From positions 89,211 through 153,210 of the forward strand of contig RXJJ01000022.1 of NCBI GenBank assembly GCA_003963145.1: a stretch of DNA of 64,000 nucleotides. The letters are read 5' to 3'. Of this stretch, positions 46,742-55,188 are shown in pieces (within the stretch, counting starts at the first letter, position 1; every line of letters starts with the position of its first letter). The position numbers and the translations under genes were made by a program. This stretch comes from Bradyrhizobiaceae bacterium. Lineage in GTDB: Bacteria; Pseudomonadota; Alphaproteobacteria; Rhizobiales; Xanthobacteraceae. Under the pieces are notes generated by a model that saw only the letters and a program-made list of their open reading frames with translations, was not told the DNA's origin and searched no databases.

Positions 46742-48400
46742 TTACTTGATGACCATCAGCGTGAACGGATAGACGTAGGCCTGCAGCATCACGAGCAGAC
46801 CGACCAGACAGGCCAGCGTGATCGAGTGCTTGAACACGAAGCGCAGGATGGTGCCTTCGTGGCCGTACCAGTTGGTCGCGGTGGAGGCCACCACGATCGA
46901 CTGCGCATCGATCATCTTGCCCATGACGCCGCCGGACGAGTTGGCGGCCGACATCAGGATCGGCGACAGGCCAAGCTGTTCGGACGTGATCCTCTGCAGG
47001 TTGCCGAACAGCACGTTCGAGGCGGTGTCCGAACCGGTCAGCGCGACGCCGAGCCAGCCCAGCAGCGTGCCGAAGAACGGATAGAGGAATCCGGTTGCGG
47101 CGAATGCCAGACCGAGCGTCGCGTCGATGCCCGACAGGCGTGTCAGGGTGCCGATCGCCAGCATTGCCGAGATCGTGATCAGCGAATAGGCGCAGATCCT
47201 CAGCGTGTTGGCGTATTGCTTGATCAGGCCGAACGGGCCGTAACCCATGATGAAGCCGGAGATGATCGCAGCAATCAGCATGCCGGTGCCGGTGTAGGAC
47301 AGCCAGGTGAAGGCGAATACCGCGCCTTCCGGCGTCGGCTTGGCCACGATCGGCGCAACCTTCATGATCATCTTGTCGAGATCGGGAACGGCGTATTTCC
47401 AGATCGCCCAGGAATTGACGCTGTTCTTGAACGCGTCGGTGCCCCAGATCAGCAGGATGATACAGACGATGATCCACGGCGTCAGCGCCTTCCAGACGTC
47501 AGCCGTCGCCGGCTTGGTCACGGGCTTCACCGGCGCCATGTTCTCCGCCGAGATATCGGCCTGACGAAGGGCCGCCGAGGTCCAGATCTTCTTCGGCTGC
47601 CAGATCTTCAGGAAGCCGATCAGCGCCGCCATCGAGATCAGCGAAGCCGCGATGTCGACGATCCACGGGTTGATGAAGTTCGACACGACGAACTGAGGCA
47701 CGGCAAATGAGATGCCGGTGACGAGAATGGCGGGCCAGACTTCCTTCATGCCCTTGAAGCCGGCGAACGCCCAAACCACCCAGAACGGAACGATCAGCGA
47801 GAACAATGGCAGCTGACGGCCGACCATCGCACCGAGTTCGAAGGCGGGCAGTCCGGTGACGCTGGCCAGACCCTGAATGGGCGTACCGAGCGCGCCGAAA
47901 GCGACCGGCGCGGTGTTGGCGATCAGCGACAGACCCGAAGCGGCGAGCGGCGAAAAGCCGAGGCCGATCAGGATAGCGCCGGTCACCGCGACGGGCGTGC
48001 CGAAGCCGGACGCGCCTTCGAAGAACGCGCCGAACGAAAATGCGATCAGCAGCAATTGCAACCGGCGGTCCTGCGTGACGCCGCCGATCAGATTCTGCAG
48101 CGTCTCGAACAGGCCCTTCTCCACCGTCAGTCGGTAGAGGAAGATGACGTTCAGCACGATCCAGCCGATCGGGAAGAAGCCGGTGACAATGCCGAGGATC
48201 GAGGCGCGGATCGACATGCCGGCCGGCATCGTGAACAGGAAGATCGCGACAAGGTTGGCGATGATCAGCGCAGCGACTGCGGCGATATGAACCTTGACTT
48301 TGTTGGACGCAATCATCGCCAGAAGCGAGACCACGGGTATCGCCGCGGCCAGCGTCGACAGCACCTGATTGTTGAAAGGATTATAGACTTGATTCCACAT
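46742..48400 (-). CDS. LctP/LldP-family L-lactate or glycolate permease
   Basis: A 552-residue inner-membrane proton symporter with about 12-14 hydrophobic helices. The opening MWNQVYNPFNNQVLSTL is diagnostic of the family, followed by FFEGASGFGTPVAVTGAILIGLGF and, near the C-terminus, the conserved TGSDTASNVLFGNLQ and SANSSGGVMGKMI. LldP and GlcA are close relatives, so lactate and glycolate cannot be separated by sequence alone. The glycolate oxidase genes 5-9 kb away make glycolate plausible. Start 48400 has GGGGGAG just upstream; the GTG at 48412 is rejected. Confidence 0.9.
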   Translation of the reverse strand: MWNQVYNPFNNQVLSTLAAAIPVVSLLAMIASNKVKVHIAAVAALIIANLVAIFLFTMPAGMSIRASILGIVTGFFPIGWIVLNVIFLYRLTVEKGLFETLQNLIGGVTQDRRLQLLLIAFSFGAFFEGASGFGTPVAVTGAILIGLGFSPLAASGLSLIANTAPVAFGALGTPIQGLASVTGLPAFELGAMVGRQLPLFSLIVPFWVVWAFAGFKGMKEVWPAILVTGISFAVPQFVVSNFINPWIVDIAASLISMAALIGFLKIWQPKKIWTSAALRQADISAENMAPVKPVTKPATADVWKALTPWIIVCIILLIWGTDAFKNSVNSWAIWKYAVPDLDKMIMKVAPIVAKPTPEGAVFAFTWLSYTGTGMLIAAIISGFIMGYGPFGLIKQYANTLRICAYSLITISAMLAIGTLTRLSGIDATLGLAFAATGFLYPFFGTLLGWLGVALTGSDTASNVLFGNLQRITSEQLGLSPILMSAANSSGGVMGKMIDAQSIVVASTATNWYGHEGTILRFVFKHSITLACLVGLLVMLQAYVYPFTLMVIK

Positions 48401-48692
48401 TTTCTCCCCCACGCAATTTCACGGCCCCGATCGGCGTGAGGATCGGGGCCTTCACCTGGCGATGGGAGAACTCATTGAAGCGCGATGGCGGTGAATTCAA
48501 TTGAATCCAAATTCCCGCTCACAAAATCGCGACCTGTGAAGCCCCCCGGCCTCGCCACTCACCTTCATGGTAGAATTGAATGGTGACTCGGGACAAGATG
48601 ACGCACAGCATCCCTAGTACAACTTTAGTTTTAAACAGCGCCAATCGGTGATTTTGTGCGCTGCCGCGCGCCTGCCCGAGGAGATTTTGCCC
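48401..48692. other. Divergent intergenic region between the permease and ABC exporter genes
   Basis: 292 bases holding both start regions. Besides the hairpin at 48423-48450, the stretch 48490-48640 is AT-richer and includes TTGAATTCACC/TTCAATTGAATC elements around 48490-48512 and TAGAATTGAATGG around 48571, a repeated GAATTGAAT-like motif that could be an operator. No gene is seen. Confidence 0.5.
48423..48450 (-). promoter_or_regulatory. Leader hairpin upstream of the permease gene
   Basis: A perfect 10-bp inverted repeat (48423-48432 with 48441-48450, GGCCCCGATC / GATCGGGGCC) and 8-base loop, 23 bases before the permease start. With no T-run after it, it is not a plain terminator; an operator or a leader hairpin is possible. 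Confidence 0.6.
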
Positions 48693-50435
48693 GTGAAAAG
48701 CCTACCCTCAATGCTTGCGACAGTTTGGCGCATCTCCAGCCCGTATTTCCGGTCCGATGACAAATGGGCGGGCCGCATCCTGCTGGCAGCGGTGGTGGTG
48801 ATCGAACTGGCGACGGTGGCGATCAGCGTCATCCTGAACCAGTGGCGGAACCGCTTCTACAACGCCCTGCAGGAACACGACTGGGACGGCTTCGTCCGCG
48901 AGATCATCTTCTTCACCGTGATCTGCTCGATCCTCGTCGCGATCGCGGTCTATCAGCTCTATCTGAACCAGTGGCTGCAAATCCGCTGGCGCAAATGGAT
49001 GACCGAGAACTATCTCGGACGATGGCTCGACTCGGACGCCACGCATTACCGCATGCAGCTCAAGGGCGATCAGGCCGACAACCCCGACCAGCGCATCAGC
49101 GACGACGTCAAGCTGTTCATCGACCGCACGCTGGCAATAGGGCTCGGCCTTCTGAATTCCGTCGTCACGCTGGTGTCCTTCGTCGTCATTCTCTGGGGAC
49201 TGTCGGAGACCGCGCCGTTCCATCTGTTCGGCTATGAAATGAACATTCCGGGCTATCTGGTCTGGAGCGCCCTGCTCTATTCGATCGTCGGAACCTGGCT
49301 GACGCACAAGATCGGCTGGCGGCTGGTGCCACTCGATTTCAAGCAGCAGCAATACGAGGCCGATTTCCGCTTCAACCTCGTCCGCGTGCGCGAGAATTCC
49401 GAGCAGATCGCCTCGCTGAAGGGCGAAGGCGCCGAGCGCCAGCGGCTGCTGGAACGGTTCGGCAACGTGATTTCAAACTGGTACGCGATCATGACGCGGA
49501 CCAAGAAGCTCAGCGCCTTCACCAACAGCTACGATCAGGCCGCCCAGATCTTTCCCTACGTTCTGGTCGCGCCGGCCTATTTCGCCGGACGCACCCAGCT
49601 CGGCGGCATGATGCAGGCGGCCGAAGCCTTCCTCAGCGTGCAGGGCGCGCTGTCGTTCTTCGTCAGCATCTATCGGCAGCTCGCCGACTGGCAGGCGATC
49701 ATGAACCGCCTCGACGGCTTCGAAACCTCGATGGCCCATGCCGCCGCGACACCGGCGGACGGCGACGTCATCAAGGTGACCGAAGCTCCCGCCGATGCCG
49801 TCTCGCTGCGCGATTTGCAGGTGCAGCTCCCGGACGGCGCGCCGCTGGCCTCATCGCAGGCCTTCGATCTGCGCGGCGGCGAACGCGCTCTGCTCAGCGG
49901 ACCGTCGGGCGTCGGCAAATCGACGCTGCTGCGCGCCGTGACCGGCATATGGCCTTATGGCCGCGGCTCGGTCGCGCTGCCGCAAAACGGCACGCTGATG
50001 CTGCTGCCGCAGCGGGCCTATTTTCCCATCGCGCCGCTCGGCGACGCCATCACCTATCCGGCGCCGAGCGGCACTTTCGACAAGGCGCGCCTGCGCGAGG
50101 TGCTCGGCGATGTCGGATTGCCGGCGCTGGCGGACCGGCTGGATGAAACCCAGCACTGGAACCGGATCCTGTCGCTCGGCGAGCAGCAGAGGCTCGGCAT
50201 CGCCCGCGCGCTGCTGCAGGCGCCGCAATTCCTGCTGCTGGACGAGGCGACGGCGTCGCTCGACGAGGACGCCGAGGCTGCGCTCTACCGGCTGCTCGAA
50301 CGCAAACTGCCGGATACGGCGATCCTGTCGACCGGCCATCGCGCGACACTCGATGCCTTCCATCAGCGACGGATCGAGCTTGTCAAACACGACGATGTGG
50401 CGGCGCTGACCGAGGCACAGGGCGCGGCAGGCTGA
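48693..50435 (+). CDS. SbmA/BacA-type ABC transporter with fused ATPase (YddA/BclA-like)
   Basis: A 580-residue fusion. The membrane part (~1-330) is the SbmA/BacA-like domain with segments such as NQWRNRFYNALQEHDWDGF, NQWLQIRWRKWMTENYLGRWL and DNPDQRISDDVKLFID. The ATPase part has the Walker A GPSGVGKST (~403), signature LSLGEQQR (~494) and Walker B FLLLDEAT (~511). Bradyrhizobium BclA, of the same architecture, imports host NCR antimicrobial peptides and is needed for symbiosis; the closest known roles are peptide uptake and resistance. The GTG at 48693 has GAGGAG upstream. Confidence 0.88.
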   Translation: MKSLPSMLATVWRISSPYFRSDDKWAGRILLAAVVVIELATVAISVILNQWRNRFYNALQEHDWDGFVREIIFFTVICSILVAIAVYQLYLNQWLQIRWRKWMTENYLGRWLDSDATHYRMQLKGDQADNPDQRISDDVKLFIDRTLAIGLGLLNSVVTLVSFVVILWGLSETAPFHLFGYEMNIPGYLVWSALLYSIVGTWLTHKIGWRLVPLDFKQQQYEADFRFNLVRVRENSEQIASLKGEGAERQRLLERFGNVISNWYAIMTRTKKLSAFTNSYDQAAQIFPYVLVAPAYFAGRTQLGGMMQAAEAFLSVQGALSFFVSIYRQLADWQAIMNRLDGFETSMAHAAATPADGDVIKVTEAPADAVSLRDLQVQLPDGAPLASSQAFDLRGGERALLSGPSGVGKSTLLRAVTGIWPYGRGSVALPQNGTLMLLPQRAYFPIAPLGDAITYPAPSGTFDKARLREVLGDVGLPALADRLDETQHWNRILSLGEQQRLGIARALLQAPQFLLLDEATASLDEDAEAALYRLLERKLPDTAILSTGHRATLDAFHQRRIELVKHDDVAALTEAQGAAG

Positions 50436-50499
50436 TATCGGCCGCCGCGCGGGCGTTTTACGGGGCGGTGGTCACAAGCCAGCGGTCATGCGCTGGCGG

Positions 50500-51825
50500 T
50501 CATGAGCCTTCAGGCACGGGCTCTTGCGGCACGGGCGGCTTGATCAGAAAAAATCTGGCCAGAGAATGATAGAGGCCCTCGCTCAACACTGCTTTCGAGG
50601 CACCATTTGCGATCAGGGCCGCGGCCATCAGCGGAATGACCATGGCGTGGTCGTTGGTCATTTCGGAGGTGATGACGAAGGCGGTGATCGGCGCCTGCAG
50701 AACGCCGGTGAGATAGGACACCATGCCGATCAGGACCAACGCGCCGATCGGAATATCCGGAAACAGCGATCTCAGATCGGACGCGATGCCGGCGCCGATC
50801 GCCAGCGACGGCGCGAAAATGCCGCCGGGGATGCCGCTGATCGCCGACAGCACGGTGGCGGCGAATTTCAGGACGCCATAGCCCTCGTGGATGTCGGTGC
50901 CCCCGTGCAGAATCGACTTCGCCTCGTTGTAGCCGGTGCCGAAAATGTGGACGCCGCTGAGAACGCCGCACAGCGCGACGCCGAGCCCGCACACAGCGGC
51001 AAACACGACCGGATGGCGCTTGATGGACGCTCCGACACGGCCGGGCAGCCCCTTGGTGAACAGCACCAGAATGGCGCTGAACAGCCCGCCGCCAAGGCCG
51101 CAGATGATGGCGCAGACCGGGACCACGATCCAAGCGCGGCCGACGGGAAGCGCGGCGGAGGTGCTTCCGAAATAGCTGTAATCGCCCATGATCGCGAGCG
51201 ACGTGAGACCCGCGGCGATCACGGCGCCGATGATCAGGCCGCTGGTGCGGGTCTCGAATGAGCGGGCCAGTTCCTCGATGCCGAACACGATACCCGCGAG
51301 CGGGGTGTTGAACGCCGCGGCGACGCCGGCCGCCGCGCCCGCCACCAGAAAGCCGGACTGCCGATAGGGAGCCCAGCGGCCGATGGTGTACATGATGGCG
51401 CCGCCGACCTGAACGGTCGGCCCTTCGCGCCCGGTCGAGGCCCCGCACAACAGGCCGAGCGTCATGACGATGATCTTGCCGATACCCGTGCGCAGCGAAA
51501 CCAGCGCATCGCTAGTGGCCCGATCCTCCGCGCGCAGCGCCGCGATCACCTGGGGAATGCCGCTGCCCTGCGAGTTCGGAAAGACGCGGATCGCAAGAAA
51601 GATCGCCAGCGCGAAACCCGCGGGCGTCACCAGCAGCGACAGATAGGGCGAATAACCAAGTACGCGGCTGAACAGGTCCTGCGCATGGTCCGCCAGAACG
51701 GCCATCAGAATGGCGGCAAGACCGACAACGACGCCGCCCGCCAGAAACATCAGACGCCGGGCCCAGCGCCGGGCCGCGAGCTGCGAGCGGACACCCAGAT
51801 GTTCGACGTAACGGTTGAATTTCAT
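50500..51825 (-). CDS. ClC-type chloride channel / H+/Cl- antiporter
   Basis: A 441-residue ClC protein with around 17 helices or half-helices. The selectivity and gating motifs are GSGIPQ (~88), GREGPTVQ (~129) with the gating Glu, and GIFAPSLAIGAG (~312). A second Glu in FGIEELARSF corresponds to the inner proton Glu of the E. coli antiporter, so I infer antiport rather than a channel. The fluoride-exporting ClC branch has a Met-containing selectivity motif, so this one is a chloride type. It lacks a C-terminal CBS pair. Confidence 0.91.
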   Translation of the reverse strand: MKFNRYVEHLGVRSQLAARRWARRLMFLAGGVVVGLAAILMAVLADHAQDLFSRVLGYSPYLSLLVTPAGFALAIFLAIRVFPNSQGSGIPQVIAALRAEDRATSDALVSLRTGIGKIIVMTLGLLCGASTGREGPTVQVGGAIMYTIGRWAPYRQSGFLVAGAAAGVAAAFNTPLAGIVFGIEELARSFETRTSGLIIGAVIAAGLTSLAIMGDYSYFGSTSAALPVGRAWIVVPVCAIICGLGGGLFSAILVLFTKGLPGRVGASIKRHPVVFAAVCGLGVALCGVLSGVHIFGTGYNEAKSILHGGTDIHEGYGVLKFAATVLSAISGIPGGIFAPSLAIGAGIASDLRSLFPDIPIGALVLIGMVSYLTGVLQAPITAFVITSEMTNDHAMVIPLMAAALIANGASKAVLSEGLYHSLARFFLIKPPVPQEPVPEGS

Positions 51826-51951
51826 CGGATCGGATTAGCGCGGACGCAAATCAAGTCAAAGGCACAATAATGCAGACAGCGAATGCAGGAGCGCGCAAGG
51901 CAAGGACGGAGAAGGCGCGCAGGGGTGCCATCCACGCTTCACAAAAGAAGA

Positions 51952-51977
51952 AGGGCGGCAGATTTCTCTGCCGCCCT
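51952..51977 (-). terminator. Intrinsic terminator of the TorF-like porin gene
   Basis: A perfect 11-bp stem (51952-51962 with 51967-51977), 4-base loop, followed on the - strand by CTTCTTTTGT. It lies 23 bases past the porin stop. Confidence 0.85.
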
Positions 51978-52000
51978 CAAAGAGCCCCTTGGAGAAGAGC

Positions 52001-52972
52001 TTACTTCAGGTTGCTTGCAGCGGTGAGGTCAAAGCCGAGCTTGGCAATGAAGGTGTCGCCGCACCAGTTGGAGCCGTAGCCGCTCGAGTTGGCGGGAGTG
52101 ACATAGCCGGTCTGGGTGGTCTTCCAGTCGCTGGTCAGAGCGTTACAGTCACCCTTCGACATATCGGTGCCCGAGTAGCGCAGATCGAGGGTGAACACCG
52201 ACTTGGTGAAGCCGACACCGACGTTCCAGGTGTTGTAGTCCTTGAGCGTCACGTTGCCGTAGAAGGAGTCGGTGGTGCCCAGCCACTGATGGCCGTATTC
52301 ACCCGACACGTAGCTGCCGATACCCCAAGGCATGAAGTTCGGGGTGATCCACTTCGCGGTGATCGACGCGTAGGAGCTGTCGAAACCGAAGTTCAGGAAG
52401 TTCGGCGAATAGAAGTAGTTGCCGCCGATCGCGAGGTTGTCGTTCACGTTCCAGGTCGCCTTGGCGTAGGCTTCGTAGAAGCTCACGTCCTTCTTCAGCA
52501 CGTTGCCGTTGAAGATGTAGATGTTGCTGCCGTTTGCGGAGCAGGAACCCGCGCTGATACCGGCGGTGCCGTTGGCGCACTGTCCACCCGGATACAGGTA
52601 GCCCCAGACACCGAAGTCGAAGGCGAGAGCGCCGAAGGTCGGGCGGATACCGCCGTAGATGTCGACTTCACCAGCAGCGCGGTTGGCGAACGAGACGTTC
52701 TCGAACGACGTACCGACGTAAGCCTGCAAGTCCTTGGTGAAGTTATAGCGCGGCTCGAAATAAGCGGTCACGCCCGGACCGTGGTTGGTCTGGGTGACGC
52801 CGCGGAACACGTAGTCGCTCATGACCGCCGCACCGAAGGCGAGGTCCCAAGGATTGAAGGCTTCGACCACCGGAGCCTTGACATACTTCTTCGGAAGGTC
52901 GGCCGCGGAAGCGGACGCGAGGCCCAGCCCGGTAACGACCATCGCAGCAACTGCGAAACTTACTTTCTTCAT
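52001..52972 (-). CDS. TorF-like outer-membrane porin
   Basis: A 323-residue outer-membrane beta-barrel candidate with a signal peptide (MKKVSFAVAAMVVTGLGLASASA). The mature protein opens with DLPKKYVKAPVVEAFNPWDLAFGAAVMSDYVFRGVTQ-type strands and has alternating aromatic strands such as YFYSPNFLNFGF, SYVSGEYGHQWLG and SVFTLDLRYSGTD; the Gcw_chp/TorF family looks the best fit. Four or more Cys (CANGTAG, SGSC, KGDCN, NWCGD) may form loop disulfides. I chose 52972 because MKKVSF starts the signal peptide. It has its own terminator and is monocistronic. Confidence 0.85.
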   Translation of the reverse strand: MKKVSFAVAAMVVTGLGLASASAADLPKKYVKAPVVEAFNPWDLAFGAAVMSDYVFRGVTQTNHGPGVTAYFEPRYNFTKDLQAYVGTSFENVSFANRAAGEVDIYGGIRPTFGALAFDFGVWGYLYPGGQCANGTAGISAGSCSANGSNIYIFNGNVLKKDVSFYEAYAKATWNVNDNLAIGGNYFYSPNFLNFGFDSSYASITAKWITPNFMPWGIGSYVSGEYGHQWLGTTDSFYGNVTLKDYNTWNVGVGFTKSVFTLDLRYSGTDMSKGDCNALTSDWKTTQTGYVTPANSSGYGSNWCGDTFIAKLGFDLTAASNLK

Positions 52973-53432
52973 GACGATCCCCATCATCGTTAAATTCAGT
53001 GCGATTGCCGTGGTCGGAATGACAAGCGTAAATCGACTGCGAAACTAATCGTGGCAACAATTTGCTTTCCCACACGCGGAAGGTGAAGCGAAAAACCCGG
53101 GCAAATGCCGCCTTTTTAGGCGTTTGAGGGATTCCAGGGTGTTGTTTTGCCGCAGTGTGGCATTTCAACAACGAAAACACGGTGTTTTTCCCCTTAATCC
53201 GGACCGAAAGTGGAGAAAATCGGCCAATCCATGTCCGAAAAGTAGTTTGGAATTCGATCCCGCCAGCCCCCCAACTCCGCAGCCACGATTCGCCGGGTCC
53301 CGGAGATTTCAGCCGCCTCAAGCATAAAGGCCGCAGCGGGAAAGCTGCGGCCTTTGATGGGAAGTCTCTTTCGCCAGGCGACGGGCTCGCGGCGAACCCC
53401 GGCCATCAGGCCGGCGCCGCGAAGGCCCGAAG
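52973..53432. other. 460-base intergenic region between porin and histone-like genes
   Basis: No supportable gene. It contains the terminator at 53326-53355 and, nearer the porin, an AT-richer stretch around 53105-53210 that probably holds the porin promoter. A short + frame at 53155 continues antisense through the downstream genes and is not credible. Confidence 0.5.
53326..53355 (-). terminator. Intrinsic terminator of the lysine-rich protein gene
   Basis: A perfect 12-bp stem (53326-53337 with 53344-53355) and 6-base loop; the stem ends in TTT on both strands. It lies 78 bases after the stop of the histone-like gene. Confidence 0.8.
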
Positions 53433-53765
53433 TCAGGAATTGTGCTCGTCGCCGCTCGATCCGCCGGACAGCCAGGACGAGGGTGAGAACACCGAAACCG
53501 GTTCCGGAGCGGGCGCCGGCTCCGGAGCAGCCTTGGGCGCGCTCTTCTTCGCGGCCTTGCGCGGAGCAGCCTTCTTGGCGGTCTTCTTCGCGGCGGATTT
53601 CTTCGCCGACTTTTTTGCTGTTTTCTTGGTGGCCTTCTTCGCCGACTTCTTGGCGGCCTTCTTGGATTTCTTTGCCGACTTCTTGGCGGATTTCTTCGCC
53701 GCCTTCGCCGCGAGCTTTTTCAGCTTCTTGTCCTTCTTGCCTTTCTTCTTCTTACCTTTAGCCAT
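53433..53765 (-). CDS. Lysine-rich histone H1-like protein
   Basis: A 110-residue protein. Residues 2-85 are a run of Lys/Ala repeats (KKLAAKAAKKSAKKSAKKS and variants such as KKATKKTAKK), like the tails of eukaryotic H1 and of chlamydial Hc2 or AlgP-like proteins; the last 40 residues are Pro/Ala-rich then SVFSPSSWLSGGSSGDEHNS, uncharged to acidic. It should bind DNA nonspecifically. AGGAGG lies 6 bases before the ATG, a perfect ribosome site, so high expression is likely. The frame beginning at 53846 is rejected. Confidence 0.87.
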   Translation of the reverse strand: MAKGKKKKGKKDKKLKKLAAKAAKKSAKKSAKKSKKAAKKSAKKATKKTAKKSAKKSAAKKTAKKAAPRKAAKKSAPKAAPEPAPAPEPVSVFSPSSWLSGGSSGDEHNS

Positions 53766-53805
53766 TATCGACCTCCTATCTGCGCCGATATCAACGGATC
53801 GGCCT

Positions 53806-55188
53806 TCAAGCACTCCCGATGCGGGAGCTCTTCGTGGTTGCGCCAAGTTCGGTTTCGCCGAATTCGGGTCGGGGGCCGCCTGTCATCCAATCAAGCAACT
53901 CGACGGTGTGAACCACCGGGATGAACGATCCATCGACATTTCGAATCGAACCGATCTGAATCATACACCCAATATTGCCGGCCGAGATAATGTCCGGCTT
54001 GACCGACGCGATATTGGCGATCTTTCGCTCTCGCAATTTCTTCGCAATGTCGGGCTGGAGAATGTTGTAGGTCCCAGCCGAGCCACAGCAAAGATGACTC
54101 TCCGGTACATCTTTCACCACGAATCCGCTCTTGGAAAGCAATTCTTTCGGAAGCTGCGTGATTTTCTGTCCGTGCTGCAGCGAACATGCGGAGTGATAGG
54201 CGACGACGATGTCGCTGCGCTGCTGCGGCCAGGCGACATCGAGCCCCGCGATGTATTCGGTGACGTCCTTCGCCAGCGCCGAGACGCGCGCCGCCTTCGC
54301 GGCGTAGGCGGCGTCCTCGCGAAACAGATAGCCGTAGTCCTTGATGGTGGTGCCGCAGCCCGAGGTCGTCACCAGAATGGCGTCGAGACCGCCCCGGTCG
54401 GCTTCCGCCGTCCAGGCGTCGATGTTGGCCCGCGCCCATACGAGCGCGTCATCGTCCCTGCCCATGTGATGGGTCAGCGAGCCGCAGCACTTCTCCTCCG
54501 CGACCAGCACGACTTCGATGCCCTGCCGGGTCAGCAGGCGGATCGCGGCCTGATTGATGCCGGGAGATAAAACCTGCTGGGCGCAGCCCTGCAGCAGCGC
54601 GATGCGGCCGCGTTTTGCGCCCTGCGCAGGGAAAACCGTGCCGCCGGCCGGACCGGGTTCCGGCAGCCTGATCGGCGCCAGCGCCAGCATCGCCCGCAGC
54701 CGGTCGAACACCGTGGGCGTGACGTCGTTCTTTGCCGACGAGGACGGCAGCAGGGCCGCGAACGGCCGCGCGATCCGGGCCGCGATCATGCCGAGGCGAA
54801 ACACCTTCGGGCGCGGCAGCACAAAGGCCAGAACCGAGCGCAGCAGCCGGTCGAGCAGCGGCCGCGAATAGCCCTCCTCCACCCGCACCCGCGCCTGATC
54901 GACGAGGTGCATGTAGTTCACGCCCGACGGGCAGGTGGTCATGCAGGACAGGCAGGACAGGCAGCGGTCGATGTGCTTGACCACGTCGCCCGACGGCTTG
55001 CGGTCATTCTCCAGCATGTCCTTGATGAGGTAGATGCGCCCGCGCGGGCTGTCGAGTTCGTCGCCGAGCAGCACATAGGTCGGGCAGGTCGCCGTGCAGA
55101 AGCCGCAATGCACGCAGGCGCGCAGGATCTTGTCGGCTTCCTTGATGTCGGGATCGGCGAGCTGGGCGAGGGAAAATTCGGTTTTCAT
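53806..55188 (-). CDS. glcF: Glycolate oxidase iron-sulfur subunit
   Basis: GlcF passes electrons from GlcD/GlcE to the membrane quinone pool. The 460-residue protein has two 4Fe-4S motifs (Cys25/28/31/35 and Cys76/79/82/86) and two CCG-type domains (EKCCGSL and HLCCGSAG). MKTEFSLAQLADPDIKEADKILRACVHCGF is a standard start; the open frame continues upstream but belongs to glcE sequence. Its ATG (55188) overlaps the glcE stop by 4 bases. Confidence 0.95.
   Translation of the reverse strand: MKTEFSLAQLADPDIKEADKILRACVHCGFCTATCPTYVLLGDELDSPRGRIYLIKDMLENDRKPSGDVVKHIDRCLSCLSCMTTCPSGVNYMHLVDQARVRVEEGYSRPLLDRLLRSVLAFVLPRPKVFRLGMIAARIARPFAALLPSSSAKNDVTPTVFDRLRAMLALAPIRLPEPGPAGGTVFPAQGAKRGRIALLQGCAQQVLSPGINQAAIRLLTRQGIEVVLVAEEKCCGSLTHHMGRDDDALVWARANIDAWTAEADRGGLDAILVTTSGCGTTIKDYGYLFREDAAYAAKAARVSALAKDVTEYIAGLDVAWPQQRSDIVVAYHSACSLQHGQKITQLPKELLSKSGFVVKDVPESHLCCGSAGTYNILQPDIAKKLRERKIANIASVKPDIISAGNIGCMIQIGSIRNVDGSFIPVVHTVELLDWMTGGPRPEFGETELGATTKSSRIGSA

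Noticed and set aside
46560..47477. A 305-residue - strand frame overlapping the permease
   Set aside because: Same-strand shadow in another frame of the permease gene that also runs through its terminator.
53155..54570. A 471-residue + strand frame opposite the histone-like and glcF genes
   Set aside because: Its Phe/Ala-rich stretch is the antisense of Lys codons (AAG gives CTT, TTC); no family similarity.
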